NCBI RefSeq assembly: GCF_001983935.1 | Contig: NZ_CP017641.1 | Span: 7,924,001 to 7,988,000, forward strand | DNA length: 64,000 nucleotides | Reading direction: 5' to 3' | Source: Fuerstiella marisgermanici | GTDB taxonomy: Bacteria; Planctomycetota; Planctomycetia; Planctomycetales; Planctomycetaceae | Shown here: piece after piece, positions 45,051 through 54,868 of the stretch | How the letters are laid out: each line of letters opens with the position of its first letter | Position numbering within the stretch: the stretch's first letter is position 1 | Made by a program: the position numbers and the translations under genes | Notes under the pieces: generated by a model | Databases searched by the model: none | What the model saw: the letters and a program-made list of their open reading frames with translations, nothing else | Told to the model about the DNA's origin: nothing

Positions 45051-45989
45051 ATGAACCCACTCGCTGTCTGCATTCGAGATCTGCGTGTCAGCTATGGCAA
45101 GTTCGAAGCCGTCAAAGGGATCTCTCTGGATATTCCCAAAGGCGAAGTCTTCGGATTCATCGGGCCCAATGGTGCCGGTAAGTCGTCGACCATCCGAGTC
45201 CTCGCAACGCTGCAACCAAAGTTTCGTGGTCTGGCCCTTGTGTGTGGACTTGATGTTACAAGTCAGCCGCAGCAGGTGCGTGAGAAAATTGGTTATATGC
45301 CAGACTTCTTTGGCGTTTACGAAGACCTGACGGCGCTTGAATATCTTCACTTTTTCGCGGCCGCCTACAAGCTGCCGTCCAATCGACGTAAAGGCGTGAT
45401 CGACGACGTATTGGCACTGACCGACCTCGCCCACAAAGCCGATTCTCCCGTCGACGGCCTGTCACGCGGGATGAAACAGCGGCTGGCGCTGGCTCGAGTT
45501 CTGCTTCACGATCCCGACCTGCTGCTGCTGGATGAACCAGCCAGCGGGCTTGATCCGCGGGCGCGCATTGAAGTCCGCGAACTGCTGAAAGCGCTTAAGG
45601 AGATGGGCAAGACGATTCTGATCAGCAGCCATATTCTGCACGAACTTAGCCAGCTTTGTACGCGGATCGGCATTATTGAAACAGGCGAAATGGTGGCTCA
45701 GGGATCGCTAAACGAAATCTTCCAGCAGTTGCATCTGAAGCGAGTTATTCATCTGCGGCTGGACAATCCCGGCGAAGACCTGGAAGCTCGCGTGCGTAAT
45801 ATTCCCGGCGTGGATTCCGTGGAAAGTCAGGTCGATCGCTGGGCTATTCGGTTGCGGGAGGATGAGCTTTCCGTGGCTGATTTCCATCAGGCACTGGTTG
45901 AAGAGAAGGCTCGTATTACCATGTTCCAACCGGAAGCGATGGACATGGAAACTGCCTTCATGAAGCTAACGGAAGGGAAGACGGCGTGA
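45051..45989 (+). CDS. ABC-2 type transporter ATPase (first pair)
   Basis: This is a 312-residue protein. Walker A is GPNGAGKSST at about 41-50, the signature is LSRGMKQRLALARVLL, and Walker B is LLLLDEPASGLD. The H-loop is ISSHILHELSQL. A C-terminal accessory region follows (residues about 225-312), as in GldA/CcmA-type ATPases. The last 4 bases overlap the permease start. It is closely similar to the ATPase at 49873, which indicates an in-operon duplication. Confidence 0.93.
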   Translation: MNPLAVCIRDLRVSYGKFEAVKGISLDIPKGEVFGFIGPNGAGKSSTIRVLATLQPKFRGLALVCGLDVTSQPQQVREKIGYMPDFFGVYEDLTALEYLHFFAAAYKLPSNRRKGVIDDVLALTDLAHKADSPVDGLSRGMKQRLALARVLLHDPDLLLLDEPASGLDPRARIEVRELLKALKEMGKTILISSHILHELSQLCTRIGIIETGEMVAQGSLNEIFQQLHLKRVIHLRLDNPGEDLEARVRNIPGVDSVESQVDRWAIRLREDELSVADFHQALVEEKARITMFQPEAMDMETAFMKLTEGKTA

Positions 45990-47833
45990 GATTCATTCCG
46001 GAATTACCCCTTCTTCGTCGTGAGCTGACGGAACTGGCGAACCGCCGGCGAACGTACATTGTGCGCGTAGCCGGTGCCGTAGTGATTCTGTTTTATGTCT
46101 TCATCAACTACGAAATTGCACTGAACATGCGTCAGCAGATGTCTCGCCAGCTTGGTGCTGGCGGGCCACTTCAGTTTCTGGGAGTGGGCGGCGACATCTT
46201 TGCAAGTATTACGCCCGTTCTGTTCTATACCGTCCAGCTCTTGATGCCGGCTCTGGCTTGCGCATCTGTGACCAGCGAAAAAGAAAGCAATACTATTGGA
46301 ACGTTGCTGCTGACAAAGCTGTCGCCGGGCACGATTGTGATCGAAAAGTTCGGTAGCCGGCTGATCCCGATGCTCACGATTCTGCTGCTCACATTTCCGG
46401 TCATCGCCTATGTGCATTCGCTGGGCGGTGTCGATACCGACATGCTGATCAGTACGATCTGGCTGCTGCTGTGCGAATGTTTTCTAATCGCCAGTGTTGC
46501 CATTTTGTTCTCGACCTATTTTGCGACAACGGTGACGGCATTTATTTGGTCGTATGCCACGATCATGATGTTAATGGTGCTGACGCTTAGTCTGCGGATC
46601 ACGTCGTTCATGCCGTCGGCCATTTGGCAGGACATGATGTTTGGTAATCGGATGGGCATTCCGGCTGCCCAAATGGCTGCCATGCGAGCCTTTGGGGGCG
46701 TTGGGGCGGTGGGGCAGACCAGTGGCTGGGTGTTGACTGTAGCGCGTACCGTGCCCGCGTTGCTGATCACAGCGATGCTGCTGCTGACGGCCCGCCTGAT
46801 GCTTGTGCGGCGAGCGTTCATTTCGCAGTCGTCGTTTGTGCTGAAGGTGTTTCGATCTGTCGACGCTTTCTTCAAAGCTCTGAACGAACGCACCACCGGC
46901 GGTATCGAAATTATCAGCGACAAAAATCCGTTGCCGGAAAACGATCCTGTGGCATGGCGAGAGCGAAACAAAAAGTCGCTGGGCAAGGCTCGCTATCTGT
47001 TTCGCGTGCTGGTGGTGCTTGAGGTACCAACGTTGTTCGTCTGCGCCGCTGCAGCCACTACCTCTTCTCGTACCGGTTTTCAGGGGCTGTATGCGTTGCA
47101 GCTTCTGGTGTGGGTACTCGCCGCATTGGTGGCCAGCGTGAAAGGCGCGACCCTGTTTTCGACAGAACGAGCCAAGCAAACAATCGAACCGCTGTTGGCA
47201 AGCCCGATGACAGCGGCCGAACTGATCCAGCAAAAAGTGGCTGGCATGAGGCGTCTGCTAATCGTGCTGGCCATCCCGATTCTCAGCGTGAATTTCACGC
47301 ACTTTCTGTTGAACAGCAGTGCTCAAAGTTTGACAAGCATCAATACCGCCTTTACCCCGGTGACCTATTTTCTGCTAAGCATATGGGGCACGTTTGTCCT
47401 GCTGTACGTGGTCGCCTGGCTGACGACGGGACTCGGTCTGACAATCCATTCACCAACGAAGGCCATTCTGGCGGCTGTGTCGGTGATCGTGGTGTGGACA
47501 GTTTCCCCGATCATCGCGGCTCAATTGTTAGGAGCCGCGCCGCCGGTTCGCGAGATCTTTCTGACGTTTTCGCCCTACGGCCTGATCGAAGCCAGCGAAC
47601 GATATCTGGTGGGAAGGTTTCAGGATTATTCGATGTACCGAGTGACCGACGAAGTTGGTGAACGCTGGTGGATGTTCACTCTGCCGTTGTACACCGTTGG
47701 CCTGCTGGTAGTTTGGCGAGTTGTGTTGTGGTGTGGACCGCAGTTGCTGCAGCGAGCCGAAAATGCGGCTCCACTGGCATTGACCGTCCCCACGTCAGAA
47801 ACAGTCGCGCCAGCGCTGGAGGGAACTCGGTGA
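45986..47833 (+). CDS. ABC-2 type permease (first pair)
   Basis: The 615-residue protein starts at GTG 45986. An N-terminal helix (IVRVAGAVVILFYVFINYE) is followed by a six-helix core with the ABC-2 motif CASVTSEKESNTIGTLLLTKLSP at positions 92-114, which couples to the ATPase. A second set of helices follows after residue 340, including a repeat of the motif (LFSTERAKQTIEPLLASPMT). It behaves like two fused permease halves. The stop overlaps the GTG of the next gene (GTGA). Confidence 0.9.
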   Translation: MRFIPELPLLRRELTELANRRRTYIVRVAGAVVILFYVFINYEIALNMRQQMSRQLGAGGPLQFLGVGGDIFASITPVLFYTVQLLMPALACASVTSEKESNTIGTLLLTKLSPGTIVIEKFGSRLIPMLTILLLTFPVIAYVHSLGGVDTDMLISTIWLLLCECFLIASVAILFSTYFATTVTAFIWSYATIMMLMVLTLSLRITSFMPSAIWQDMMFGNRMGIPAAQMAAMRAFGGVGAVGQTSGWVLTVARTVPALLITAMLLLTARLMLVRRAFISQSSFVLKVFRSVDAFFKALNERTTGGIEIISDKNPLPENDPVAWRERNKKSLGKARYLFRVLVVLEVPTLFVCAAAATTSSRTGFQGLYALQLLVWVLAALVASVKGATLFSTERAKQTIEPLLASPMTAAELIQQKVAGMRRLLIVLAIPILSVNFTHFLLNSSAQSLTSINTAFTPVTYFLLSIWGTFVLLYVVAWLTTGLGLTIHSPTKAILAAVSVIVVWTVSPIIAAQLLGAAPPVREIFLTFSPYGLIEASERYLVGRFQDYSMYRVTDEVGERWWMFTLPLYTVGLLVVWRVVLWCGPQLLQRAENAAPLALTVPTSETVAPALEGTR

Positions 47834-49839
47834 ATCACGAAAATCCTTCAAAAGCTCTTCACTATTCTGCGCAGGACGCCGCGCGACTTTGGGTTTCGGC
47901 GGTCGACGGCCTACCCATCTCATACCACCCAAGGAAAACGAGCGGCAACCGAATCCGACACACCTTCCAGCTGTTGGTCTTCGGGTTATTGCTGGCATGC
48001 CTGTTCCCAACGCAATTGGCTGCACAGGGCACTGAGCCGGAGCTGAAGGTCGTCGAAGTGATCTGGGGCTTTGATGGCCGCGTCCAGCCGGGGCAGTTTA
48101 ATCCGCTGTCGATCCTTTTGGATAACCAAACGTCTGAGCCCATCGACGCCACTGCTACATTGCAGCAAATACAAGGGGTGCTGAATCCGACCGGCGGACA
48201 GTATGCTCAGCCGGTATTCATCGCGTCTACCGCCAGGCGGTGGGTTCAGTTCTACCCATACGTCGGCGATACTCGCGATAACGATTGGCGGTTGGAATTT
48301 GACGGCCGAAAAACAGCAGACATCAAGCAGGCCCGAGCGGCGGTAAAGGTGATGTCTGACAAGACCGACCCACCGCCGCAGGTTGTCATTCTGGATAAAG
48401 CCAACCGCTTCACGACGGCACCGTCGGCTGTGAAGCACATGCCGGAGAATATCTTTCCGCCGTACGCCACGGTGACATTTGGGCTGCATACTGTCTTCCT
48501 CGATCACGAACCGGATTGGGAGGTGCCTCGCCAGGAAGCTTTTCTTTCCTGGCTGTATCAAGGCGGACGACTGCATCTGCTGCACGACGGTCGTGGCGAG
48601 TTCCCGCAGTTCTCTGGTTCGCTGGTGGATCTGAATCAGCCGCTGGACCGCTACTCCATCGGTAGCGGTTTGGTGGTTCGACACGCCGTTCAGCGAAACG
48701 AAGTCAGCGAAGCGATGGTCAATCGAATCGTCACAGTTGACGCCTTGAAGGACCCGGATAAGAAGCTGGAAGCAGAACTGAAACGGCGGGCTGAGCAGAT
48801 GGGATACGGTATGACTCCGCAGTCTCAGATCGAACCGTCATCGATTGACGACACGTTCTTTCGTCGTATGCGAGAACTGACGCTGCCGGAACACGCATGG
48901 TGGCTGATCTTCCTGCTGGCGTTGTGCTACATCGGTTTGATCTTTCCGGGCTGTTTTATTCTTTCCAAGCGAAAGGATATTCACTTTTTGACGACCTACG
49001 GAGCGATCGTTGGACTCGCGGTCGTGTTCAGTATGCTGTTTTTGTTTATCGGTCGACGCGGTTACGGCGAAACAACGAATCTTCAAACGCTGGCCGTCGC
49101 GAGGGCCGAAGGAGACACTCATTGGAACGTGTTCCAGTGGAGTGCATTGTTCGTCACTTCAGGAGACGACTACACGGCCAGTACAGACGACCAACAGACA
49201 GTCCTTTCGACAGCCGACACAATGGACCGCTCCGATGTTGCTGCGGTGGCTGGCAACAACGGGCAGATCTTAATGCGGATTCCCCCATTTTCTTCACAGA
49301 CGTTCGTAAGTCGACGACGCATAGCCGGTGCCGACTGGAAGCTGAAGATCACGGATGTCGACGCCACGCCATCAGGGCTGGTCAAATTGACGATTTCATT
49401 CGGCGACGCTTTTCCGGTAGCCGAAGATAACCGATACCTGGTGCTATCCGGTCGACGGTTGTACGAATTGAAATACAACGCGGAAGACAAGTTGTTGAAA
49501 TTATTCGGGCAGAAGCAGGATCTGGCCCAGTTCACTCAGCCGGTGCAGGACTTCAGCTATGCCACTCCATGGAGGACTCAGCAGGCCGTCGACGAACGGT
49601 CCGAGCGGCAGAAATTCTATGAAGACGCCATGAAGTCGCTCATGCAGCGCAGCCTGCTGGATGACCTTGTCGACCAGCCCGGTCGGTTTGAACTTCCTCC
49701 CGACCGTCTTCGCCTGTTTGTTTACGCGGACGCTCCGGACAGCTTTGCGATGGACGTGGACGCCGAAGTCAAAGCAACGGGACGCGTGTTGTTTGTCAAA
49801 GACCTGTTCCTTCAGGACGTTTCGCCCACCGCGCCGTAA
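47830..49839 (+). CDS. Large membrane protein paralogous in layout to 42465 product
   Basis: The protein has 669 residues from GTG 47830, chosen because it overlaps the previous stop by 4 bases; the frame is open further upstream inside the permease gene. A signal or anchor helix (LLVFGLLLACLFPTQLAAQG) lies at about 48-67. The periplasmic part has an Ig-like domain and a segment resembling a GATase1 core (RQEAFLSWLYQGGRLHLLHDGRGEF). Two helices follow at about 355-410 (WWLIFLLALCYIGLIFPGCF; AIVGLAVVFSMLFLFIGRRG). The last 200 residues are beta-rich. Its position between two ABC exporter pairs suggests it is the periplasmic companion of one of them. Confidence 0.82.
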   Translation: MNHENPSKALHYSAQDAARLWVSAVDGLPISYHPRKTSGNRIRHTFQLLVFGLLLACLFPTQLAAQGTEPELKVVEVIWGFDGRVQPGQFNPLSILLDNQTSEPIDATATLQQIQGVLNPTGGQYAQPVFIASTARRWVQFYPYVGDTRDNDWRLEFDGRKTADIKQARAAVKVMSDKTDPPPQVVILDKANRFTTAPSAVKHMPENIFPPYATVTFGLHTVFLDHEPDWEVPRQEAFLSWLYQGGRLHLLHDGRGEFPQFSGSLVDLNQPLDRYSIGSGLVVRHAVQRNEVSEAMVNRIVTVDALKDPDKKLEAELKRRAEQMGYGMTPQSQIEPSSIDDTFFRRMRELTLPEHAWWLIFLLALCYIGLIFPGCFILSKRKDIHFLTTYGAIVGLAVVFSMLFLFIGRRGYGETTNLQTLAVARAEGDTHWNVFQWSALFVTSGDDYTASTDDQQTVLSTADTMDRSDVAAVAGNNGQILMRIPPFSSQTFVSRRRIAGADWKLKITDVDATPSGLVKLTISFGDAFPVAEDNRYLVLSGRRLYELKYNAEDKLLKLFGQKQDLAQFTQPVQDFSYATPWRTQQAVDERSERQKFYEDAMKSLMQRSLLDDLVDQPGRFELPPDRLRLFVYADAPDSFAMDVDAEVKATGRVLFVKDLFLQDVSPTAP

Positions 49840-49872
49840 TTCACGTGAACCAGTATTTCAGATAACTGATCT

Positions 49873-50844
49873 ATGCCTCCAACCTACGACGCCAACACTG
49901 TTCCGGCGATTTCCGTCAGCGAATTGACGCATGCCTTCAAGGGACACCAGGCACTGAATCAGGTTTCGTTTGCCGTGATGCCGCAAACGCTTCACGGATT
50001 TGTTGGGCCGAACGGGGCCGGTAAAACGACGACGCTAAAGGTCATCTGCACATTGCTGAAACCCAATTGGGGGCAGGTGCAGGTGTTTGGGCACAGCGTG
50101 CGAAGTGAACCGATTGCGGTTCGTGAAAAGATTGGGTTCATGCCGGACCACTTCAGCATGTACCGCCAGATGACAGTCTTCGAATACCTTGATTTCTTCG
50201 CCGCCGCCTACGGGTTGAAGATGACTCAGCGGGACCAGGTGATCAACGACGTGTTGACGCTGACTGACATGGACGGACGTCGCAACGATTTGATCTCCGG
50301 CCTGTCGCGAGGCATGCAGCAGCGAGTCAGCCTGGCTCGCGTATTGGTCCACGATCCAGACCTGTTGCTGCTGGACGAACCGGCCAGCGGCCTGGATCCA
50401 CGAGCTCGCATCGAACTGATGGAGATCCTTCGTGAACTGCGTCGGATGGGCAAAACGATTTTCATCAGCTCACACATTCTCAGCGAACTGGCGGAATTGT
50501 GCGACAGTGTGACGATTATCGATCGAGGCCACGTGAAGTTCAGCGGGCCGATGGACGCGCTGCTGGACGCGGATGCGGAAGTCTCGCGGTTCACTCTAAA
50601 GTTTAGTCAGGCCCCCGAAAACGCGACCGAACTTCTCACCGCGATCGACGGAATTGTGTCGGCTGAAATTCCTGAGTACAGCTCGGGCAACGAATTCGAT
50701 TTGGAACTCGACCCGGCCAGCGATTCCAACATCGTGCTCAGTTCCATCATTGGGCTGGGCGTTCCGATCGTTTCGTTTGCTCAGCGGCGAAAACAGTTGA
50801 ATCAGGCATTCATGGACCTGACGACTCGAGGAGTTCGTCCGTGA
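49873..50844 (+). CDS. ABC-2 type transporter ATPase (second pair)
   Basis: This is a 323-residue protein. Walker A is GPNGAGKTTT at about 52-61, the signature is LSRGMQQRVSLARVLV, and Walker B is LLLLDEPASGLDPRARIEL. The H-loop is ISSHILSELAELC. It is nearly the same length and architecture as the 45051 ATPase. The last 4 bases overlap the next permease start. Confidence 0.93.
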   Translation: MPPTYDANTVPAISVSELTHAFKGHQALNQVSFAVMPQTLHGFVGPNGAGKTTTLKVICTLLKPNWGQVQVFGHSVRSEPIAVREKIGFMPDHFSMYRQMTVFEYLDFFAAAYGLKMTQRDQVINDVLTLTDMDGRRNDLISGLSRGMQQRVSLARVLVHDPDLLLLDEPASGLDPRARIELMEILRELRRMGKTIFISSHILSELAELCDSVTIIDRGHVKFSGPMDALLDADAEVSRFTLKFSQAPENATELLTAIDGIVSAEIPEYSSGNEFDLELDPASDSNIVLSSIIGLGVPIVSFAQRRKQLNQAFMDLTTRGVRP

Positions 50845-52400
50845 TCAGTGGAACTCAAACACTGTTCAACTGGTCGCTGCGTTCGGACACCAGATCCATT
50901 TATCCACATATCGTGCGCGCCGCGTTTTGTGGCTTCATGATGCTCGCCATTTTGTCTGCATGGGCAAAGGCGCTCGGGGGTATGGCACCGGGGCTGAATT
51001 TCTTTAGCTGGATTTGCCGCCTGAATGTATTGCTGATTTCAGTGTCCGGCATCAGTTACTTTGTGTCCGCCGTTACCGAAGAAAAGGATTCCGGCACGCT
51101 CGCGCTGCTGCGACTGGCGGGCGTATCTCCACTGGCGATTGTGCTCAGCAAATCCACGTCGCGACTGATTAGCGCCTTGATGTTGCTGCTGATTCAGCTT
51201 CCGTTCACATTTTTGGCGATCACACTTGGCGGCGTTACCTGGCAGCAAATTATCGCCGCCTATCTGGCTTTGGCCGCGTGGATGTGCATGGTGGCCAACG
51301 TGGCGTTGTTCTGTTCGGTGCGGTGCCAGACGTCTGGTCGAGCCGCCTCGCTGGCCACGTCGCTGCTGTTGCTGTTCTTCGCGGCTGGGCCGCTGTTGTC
51401 CAATATTGCCGTGTTGAATAATGTTTCCTGGCTGCCGCCGGAGGTGGTTGAAGTCTGCAACGGACTTCACAAAGAACAGCAGTTGACGTCAATCACGACG
51501 CGTCTGAGTGAAATTTTCACTACCGGCAAGAACCTGACGCTGGCGGCCGAACAATTCTGGCGGAACACCGCCGTCGGCGGGGCCATGTTTCTGTTAAGCG
51601 TACTACTGTTTAATCGATACAGCGAACCGGCAGAAGACAATCCTCACGGCAGTTCGGCAAGAATCAGACGCTTTACCGTCGGACGCTGCTGGAAGCTTCC
51701 GGTGGTGTGGAAGGACTTTCTGTTCTTCACCGGCGGCAAGTCGTTTCTGGTGATCAAGGCAATCGGCTATGCCCTGCTGATTACCGGGTTTGTGTGGTTT
51801 CATCAACTGGATAGTCCCAACAGCACGCGTTGGCTGTCGGGAGATCTGACACAAGTCGCATTCGGAACGGTGGCTCTGTTGCTGACTGTTGAAATGATGC
51901 TTTACGCTTCCAACAGTTTGTTTCTTGAAGTTCGGCAGTCTGCGATTGCCAGCCTGAGAATGCTACCGATTCAAACGCCCGCCATCTTGTTGCAAAAAGT
52001 GGCCGCCTGCGTGGTGGCACTGTTGCCTGCGATAAGCACATTGGTGCTTCTGATGGCGTACGACGCCCGCTCGATCACGAGTGCTCACGACTTTCCGGGC
52101 CAGGTGATCACGTGGGTCTTCGTCTCACTGATGATGACTCACCTGACCGTTCTGCTTTCACTGTACACTCGCTGGGCTGCATTGCCGCTGGCGATTCTGC
52201 TCACCGTGATTAGCTTTCCCTGCATCGGCGGAGCGGCCGTGGGGCTGACGGAAATTACGAAGAAGACCGCTCAACTAAACGGAATCCAGCTGGGCGTGTG
52301 GCTGGGTGTGGTCGTGAATTTTGTCTGGATGTGGATCTTCGTGCTGCTGCCCATTCAGATCGAAATCGTCAATCGCTGGAACCGGCTGAGTCGCGAATAG
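50841..52400 (+). CDS. ABC-2 type permease (second pair)
   Basis: The 519-residue protein starts at GTG 50841. Helices include MMLAILSAWAKALGGM, the ABC-2 coupling block AVTEEKDSGTLALLRLAGVS at about 73-92, ALMLLLIQLPFTFLAITLGG, and a late set ending VWLGVVVNFVWMWIFVLLP. It completes the second exporter. Its last 32 bases overlap the end of the convergent oxygenase gene at 52369, so no terminator separates the two. Confidence 0.9.
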   Translation: MISGTQTLFNWSLRSDTRSIYPHIVRAAFCGFMMLAILSAWAKALGGMAPGLNFFSWICRLNVLLISVSGISYFVSAVTEEKDSGTLALLRLAGVSPLAIVLSKSTSRLISALMLLLIQLPFTFLAITLGGVTWQQIIAAYLALAAWMCMVANVALFCSVRCQTSGRAASLATSLLLLFFAAGPLLSNIAVLNNVSWLPPEVVEVCNGLHKEQQLTSITTRLSEIFTTGKNLTLAAEQFWRNTAVGGAMFLLSVLLFNRYSEPAEDNPHGSSARIRRFTVGRCWKLPVVWKDFLFFTGGKSFLVIKAIGYALLITGFVWFHQLDSPNSTRWLSGDLTQVAFGTVALLLTVEMMLYASNSLFLEVRQSAIASLRMLPIQTPAILLQKVAACVVALLPAISTLVLLMAYDARSITSAHDFPGQVITWVFVSLMMTHLTVLLSLYTRWAALPLAILLTVISFPCIGGAAVGLTEITKKTAQLNGIQLGVWLGVVVNFVWMWIFVLLPIQIEIVNRWNRLSRE

Positions 52401-53121
52401 CGCGGCAGGGAATTCGGTACTTCCAGCGTAACGGTGACGACAGTTCGAAGTTGGCGAATTCGATATGAATCACGCGACGGCTGGAGACCACTTCCATCGG
52501 CGATGATGCGTGCAGCAACAGCGGCCGCATCAGTAGAGCTCCACCAGCGCGGACCTCGCACACCACTCCCTGAACCTGCCGCTGTTGACGCTCCGCTTCG
52601 GCTGTCGACATGCGAGCCAGTCGATGAGTCCCCGGCAGGACCTTCAGTGCTCCGTTGTCTGCCGTGCAATCATCCAGATGAAGTCGCACGGCCAGCACCT
52701 GCTGCATCAGCTCGACCGGTGGTTGCACGCACGCAACACCCGCTTTTCTGGTCCATGCGACAAAGCCTTCGGCGTCGTGCTTTTCTTCCACAGCAATCGA
52801 CAGGTCCTGATGCCAGAAAACTCCCCAGTTGGCGCTTGGCGTTTTGTCAAACAATGTGGCTCGCACCATGAAAGCCCCCTGCCCTGCAACCGATTCCACA
52901 AGGTCAGCAACGGCCGGCAGCCGCACGATGTCAGCAAACTGAGGGACAACATCGGTCAGGTTTCGCAATCCGTAGGTGCCGCTGCTATTGGTGACATTTT
53001 CGGAATTGTCATTATGGCGAGCCGCCTCAAGCAGTTCGCAGCACCACGCTACGGTTGCTGCATCGAGAATGTATTCTCGAATCGCAAAGCCGTGTTCTTC
53101 GATTTGGTCCAGGTTGTCCAT
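52369..53121 (-). CDS. Phytanoyl-CoA dioxygenase (PhyH)-family oxygenase
   Basis: The 250-residue protein has the non-haem Fe(II) facial triad: His104 and Asp106 in VFWHQDLS, with the distal His204 in LLLHASSP and Arg215 (SSRRVIHIEF) to bind 2-oxoglutarate. The family hydroxylates small molecules with O2 and 2-oxoglutarate. Length is normal. No biosynthetic neighbours define the substrate; a sulfatase follows upstream on the same strand. The last 32 coding bases overlap the convergent permease gene. Confidence 0.88.
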   Translation of the reverse strand: MDNLDQIEEHGFAIREYILDAATVAWCCELLEAARHNDNSENVTNSSGTYGLRNLTDVVPQFADIVRLPAVADLVESVAGQGAFMVRATLFDKTPSANWGVFWHQDLSIAVEEKHDAEGFVAWTRKAGVACVQPPVELMQQVLAVRLHLDDCTADNGALKVLPGTHRLARMSTAEAERQQRQVQGVVCEVRAGGALLMRPLLLHASSPMEVVSSRRVIHIEFANFELSSPLRWKYRIPCRAIRDSAGSSD

Positions 53122-53167
53122 GCGTCTCGACAGCTAGCTGATGGTTTCGGATTGGCACAACAGGGCG

Positions 53168-54781
53168 CTACCGTTTCTTCGCGCGAGGATTCTGCCATTC
53201 CGTGGCGAAGGGAGCCTTGTCGAATGTTGTCCTGTCGCCGGTAACACGCGGGTCGCCTGTTTGCTTCAGCACCGTCATCAGTCGATCTGACAACTCTGCC
53301 TTCACGTCCGCAAACCGCAGATCATCGGCGACGTTGTAGATTTGATCGCTGTCCGTTGCCAGTTCGTAAAGCTCCTCTTCCGGCCGCTGTCCAAACGCAA
53401 AGTCGAAGTACTTGCGTTGCTGCGGATCATCTTCGCAGTTTACTGCAATCCATGCTTTGGTAGGGCTGGCGTCCATGTCGCCGAACGCCGCGAACGTGTT
53501 TTCTCGCAGCTGTTCGAAGCCGGGCATCAGACCGGTGCTGCCTCCATAGCCAGGTCCGGTGCCCATCGGCCAGCGGTCGGGCTTGAAGTTGCGAATGTAC
53601 AGAAAATGTTTCGTCCGAATGGCTCGTTGAGGGTACGGCAGCCAATCGGTCCGAGCTTTCGCCACATGGCGTTCTCGGCCAGTGATCACGGAATCTCGTG
53701 AAGGATCAACAATACCGGCTTTGTCCGACTTCAACACGGGCATCAGGCTTCTGCCCGTCATCACGTCCGGCACTGTGACGCCTCCTGCTTCGACAAACGT
53801 GGGGGCCAGATCGGGCAGACACACGAAGTCGTCGACGATTCGGTTGCCCGGTACATTCTTCGGCCATCGGATCGCCAGCGGCACGTGAGTTCCAAAGTCG
53901 TAGAGATTGCACTTGCCGTTGGGAAAGCCGGGCGCGCCGTGGTCACCGCTGACGACGACGATTGTGTTATCGAGTTTGCCGGCTGATTCCAACTCGTTCA
54001 ACAGCACGCCCAGTCCGGCATCGAATGCCATCACTTCGCCAAGGTAATCGGCCATGTCTTCACGCACGACAGGTACGTCGGGCAGAAACTTCGGCAGCTT
54101 GCCTTTCAGTTCGTCCGGATTGAGCCCCCAGAGTTTCTTTCCGGAACCCTGAACCCACTTGCGGTGACAGTTCGTCGGCCCCCACCAATAGCAAAACGGC
54201 TGCCCGTCTTCGCAATCCTCCAGAAAGTCCTGGAAGTTGTCTTTCACTTCGTCCAGCAAAACCTGTTTGCCGGCGCTGATGTCATTCTGCTTGCTGACAA
54301 ACTGACTGAAGCCGTTGAACTTTCCGCCGTGCTTACCATAGGCCGTCGCTTTCGCGCCGTACGGGGCGTTTGCCGGAGTACCGGGACTCCACACTTTGTA
54401 GGAATGCCCAATGTGATAACCGGCCTGCTGCAGGATCAGGGGATAGCTGGGAATGCTCTTATCCCAAATGGCTCCCTGTAAAATCGCTCCGCGTCCGGTT
54501 CGCCAGAAGTATTGCCCAGACAGCAGTGAACTGCGACACGGTGTGCAAGACGGAGCGTTCACGAACGCATTGGTAAACAGCACGCCTTCACGTGCGACGC
54601 GGTCGAAATTGGGAGTGCTGACGATGTCACTGGGCCCGCCCTTTTCAAGCGCCGCATAGGCGCTGGCGTAACGACCCCAGTCGTCAGCGAAAGCAAAGAC
54701 GATGTTCGGGCGATCGTTTTCAGCAACTCCCACAACGCATGACATCAGGATTGCAAATATGACGGTCGTCTTCAGCAGCAT
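53168..54781 (-). CDS. Exported sulfatase
   Basis: The 537-residue protein has a Sec signal ([18 protein letters not shown]). The sulfatase core has the metal site FADDWGR at 31-37 and the formylglycine motif CTPCR at 79-83, which fits CxPxR with Cys79 as the residue converted by FGE. Further family blocks are [20 protein letters not shown] and LAIRWPKN. The variant CTPCR carries Cys at the fourth position instead of the usual Ser. It belongs to the heparan-sulfatase-like group and probably removes sulfate from algal polysaccharides in the periplasm. It lies 46 bases upstream of the PhyH gene on the same strand. Confidence 0.93.
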   Translation of the reverse strand: MLLKTTVIFAILMSCVVGVAENDRPNIVFAFADDWGRYASAYAALEKGGPSDIVSTPNFDRVAREGVLFTNAFVNAPSCTPCRSSLLSGQYFWRTGRGAILQGAIWDKSIPSYPLILQQAGYHIGHSYKVWSPGTPANAPYGAKATAYGKHGGKFNGFSQFVSKQNDISAGKQVLLDEVKDNFQDFLEDCEDGQPFCYWWGPTNCHRKWVQGSGKKLWGLNPDELKGKLPKFLPDVPVVREDMADYLGEVMAFDAGLGVLLNELESAGKLDNTIVVVSGDHGAPGFPNGKCNLYDFGTHVPLAIRWPKNVPGNRIVDDFVCLPDLAPTFVEAGGVTVPDVMTGRSLMPVLKSDKAGIVDPSRDSVITGRERHVAKARTDWLPYPQRAIRTKHFLYIRNFKPDRWPMGTGPGYGGSTGLMPGFEQLRENTFAAFGDMDASPTKAWIAVNCEDDPQQRKYFDFAFGQRPEEELYELATDSDQIYNVADDLRFADVKAELSDRLMTVLKQTGDPRVTGDRTTFDKAPFATEWQNPRAKKR

Positions 54782-54868
54782 GATGCTCTGTCCTTGTGCG
54801 AAATGTTATCGTCCGCCACCGATGCTAAACATGTGGCAACACGGGCGACTGCCATCTGTCGAGGTTCT

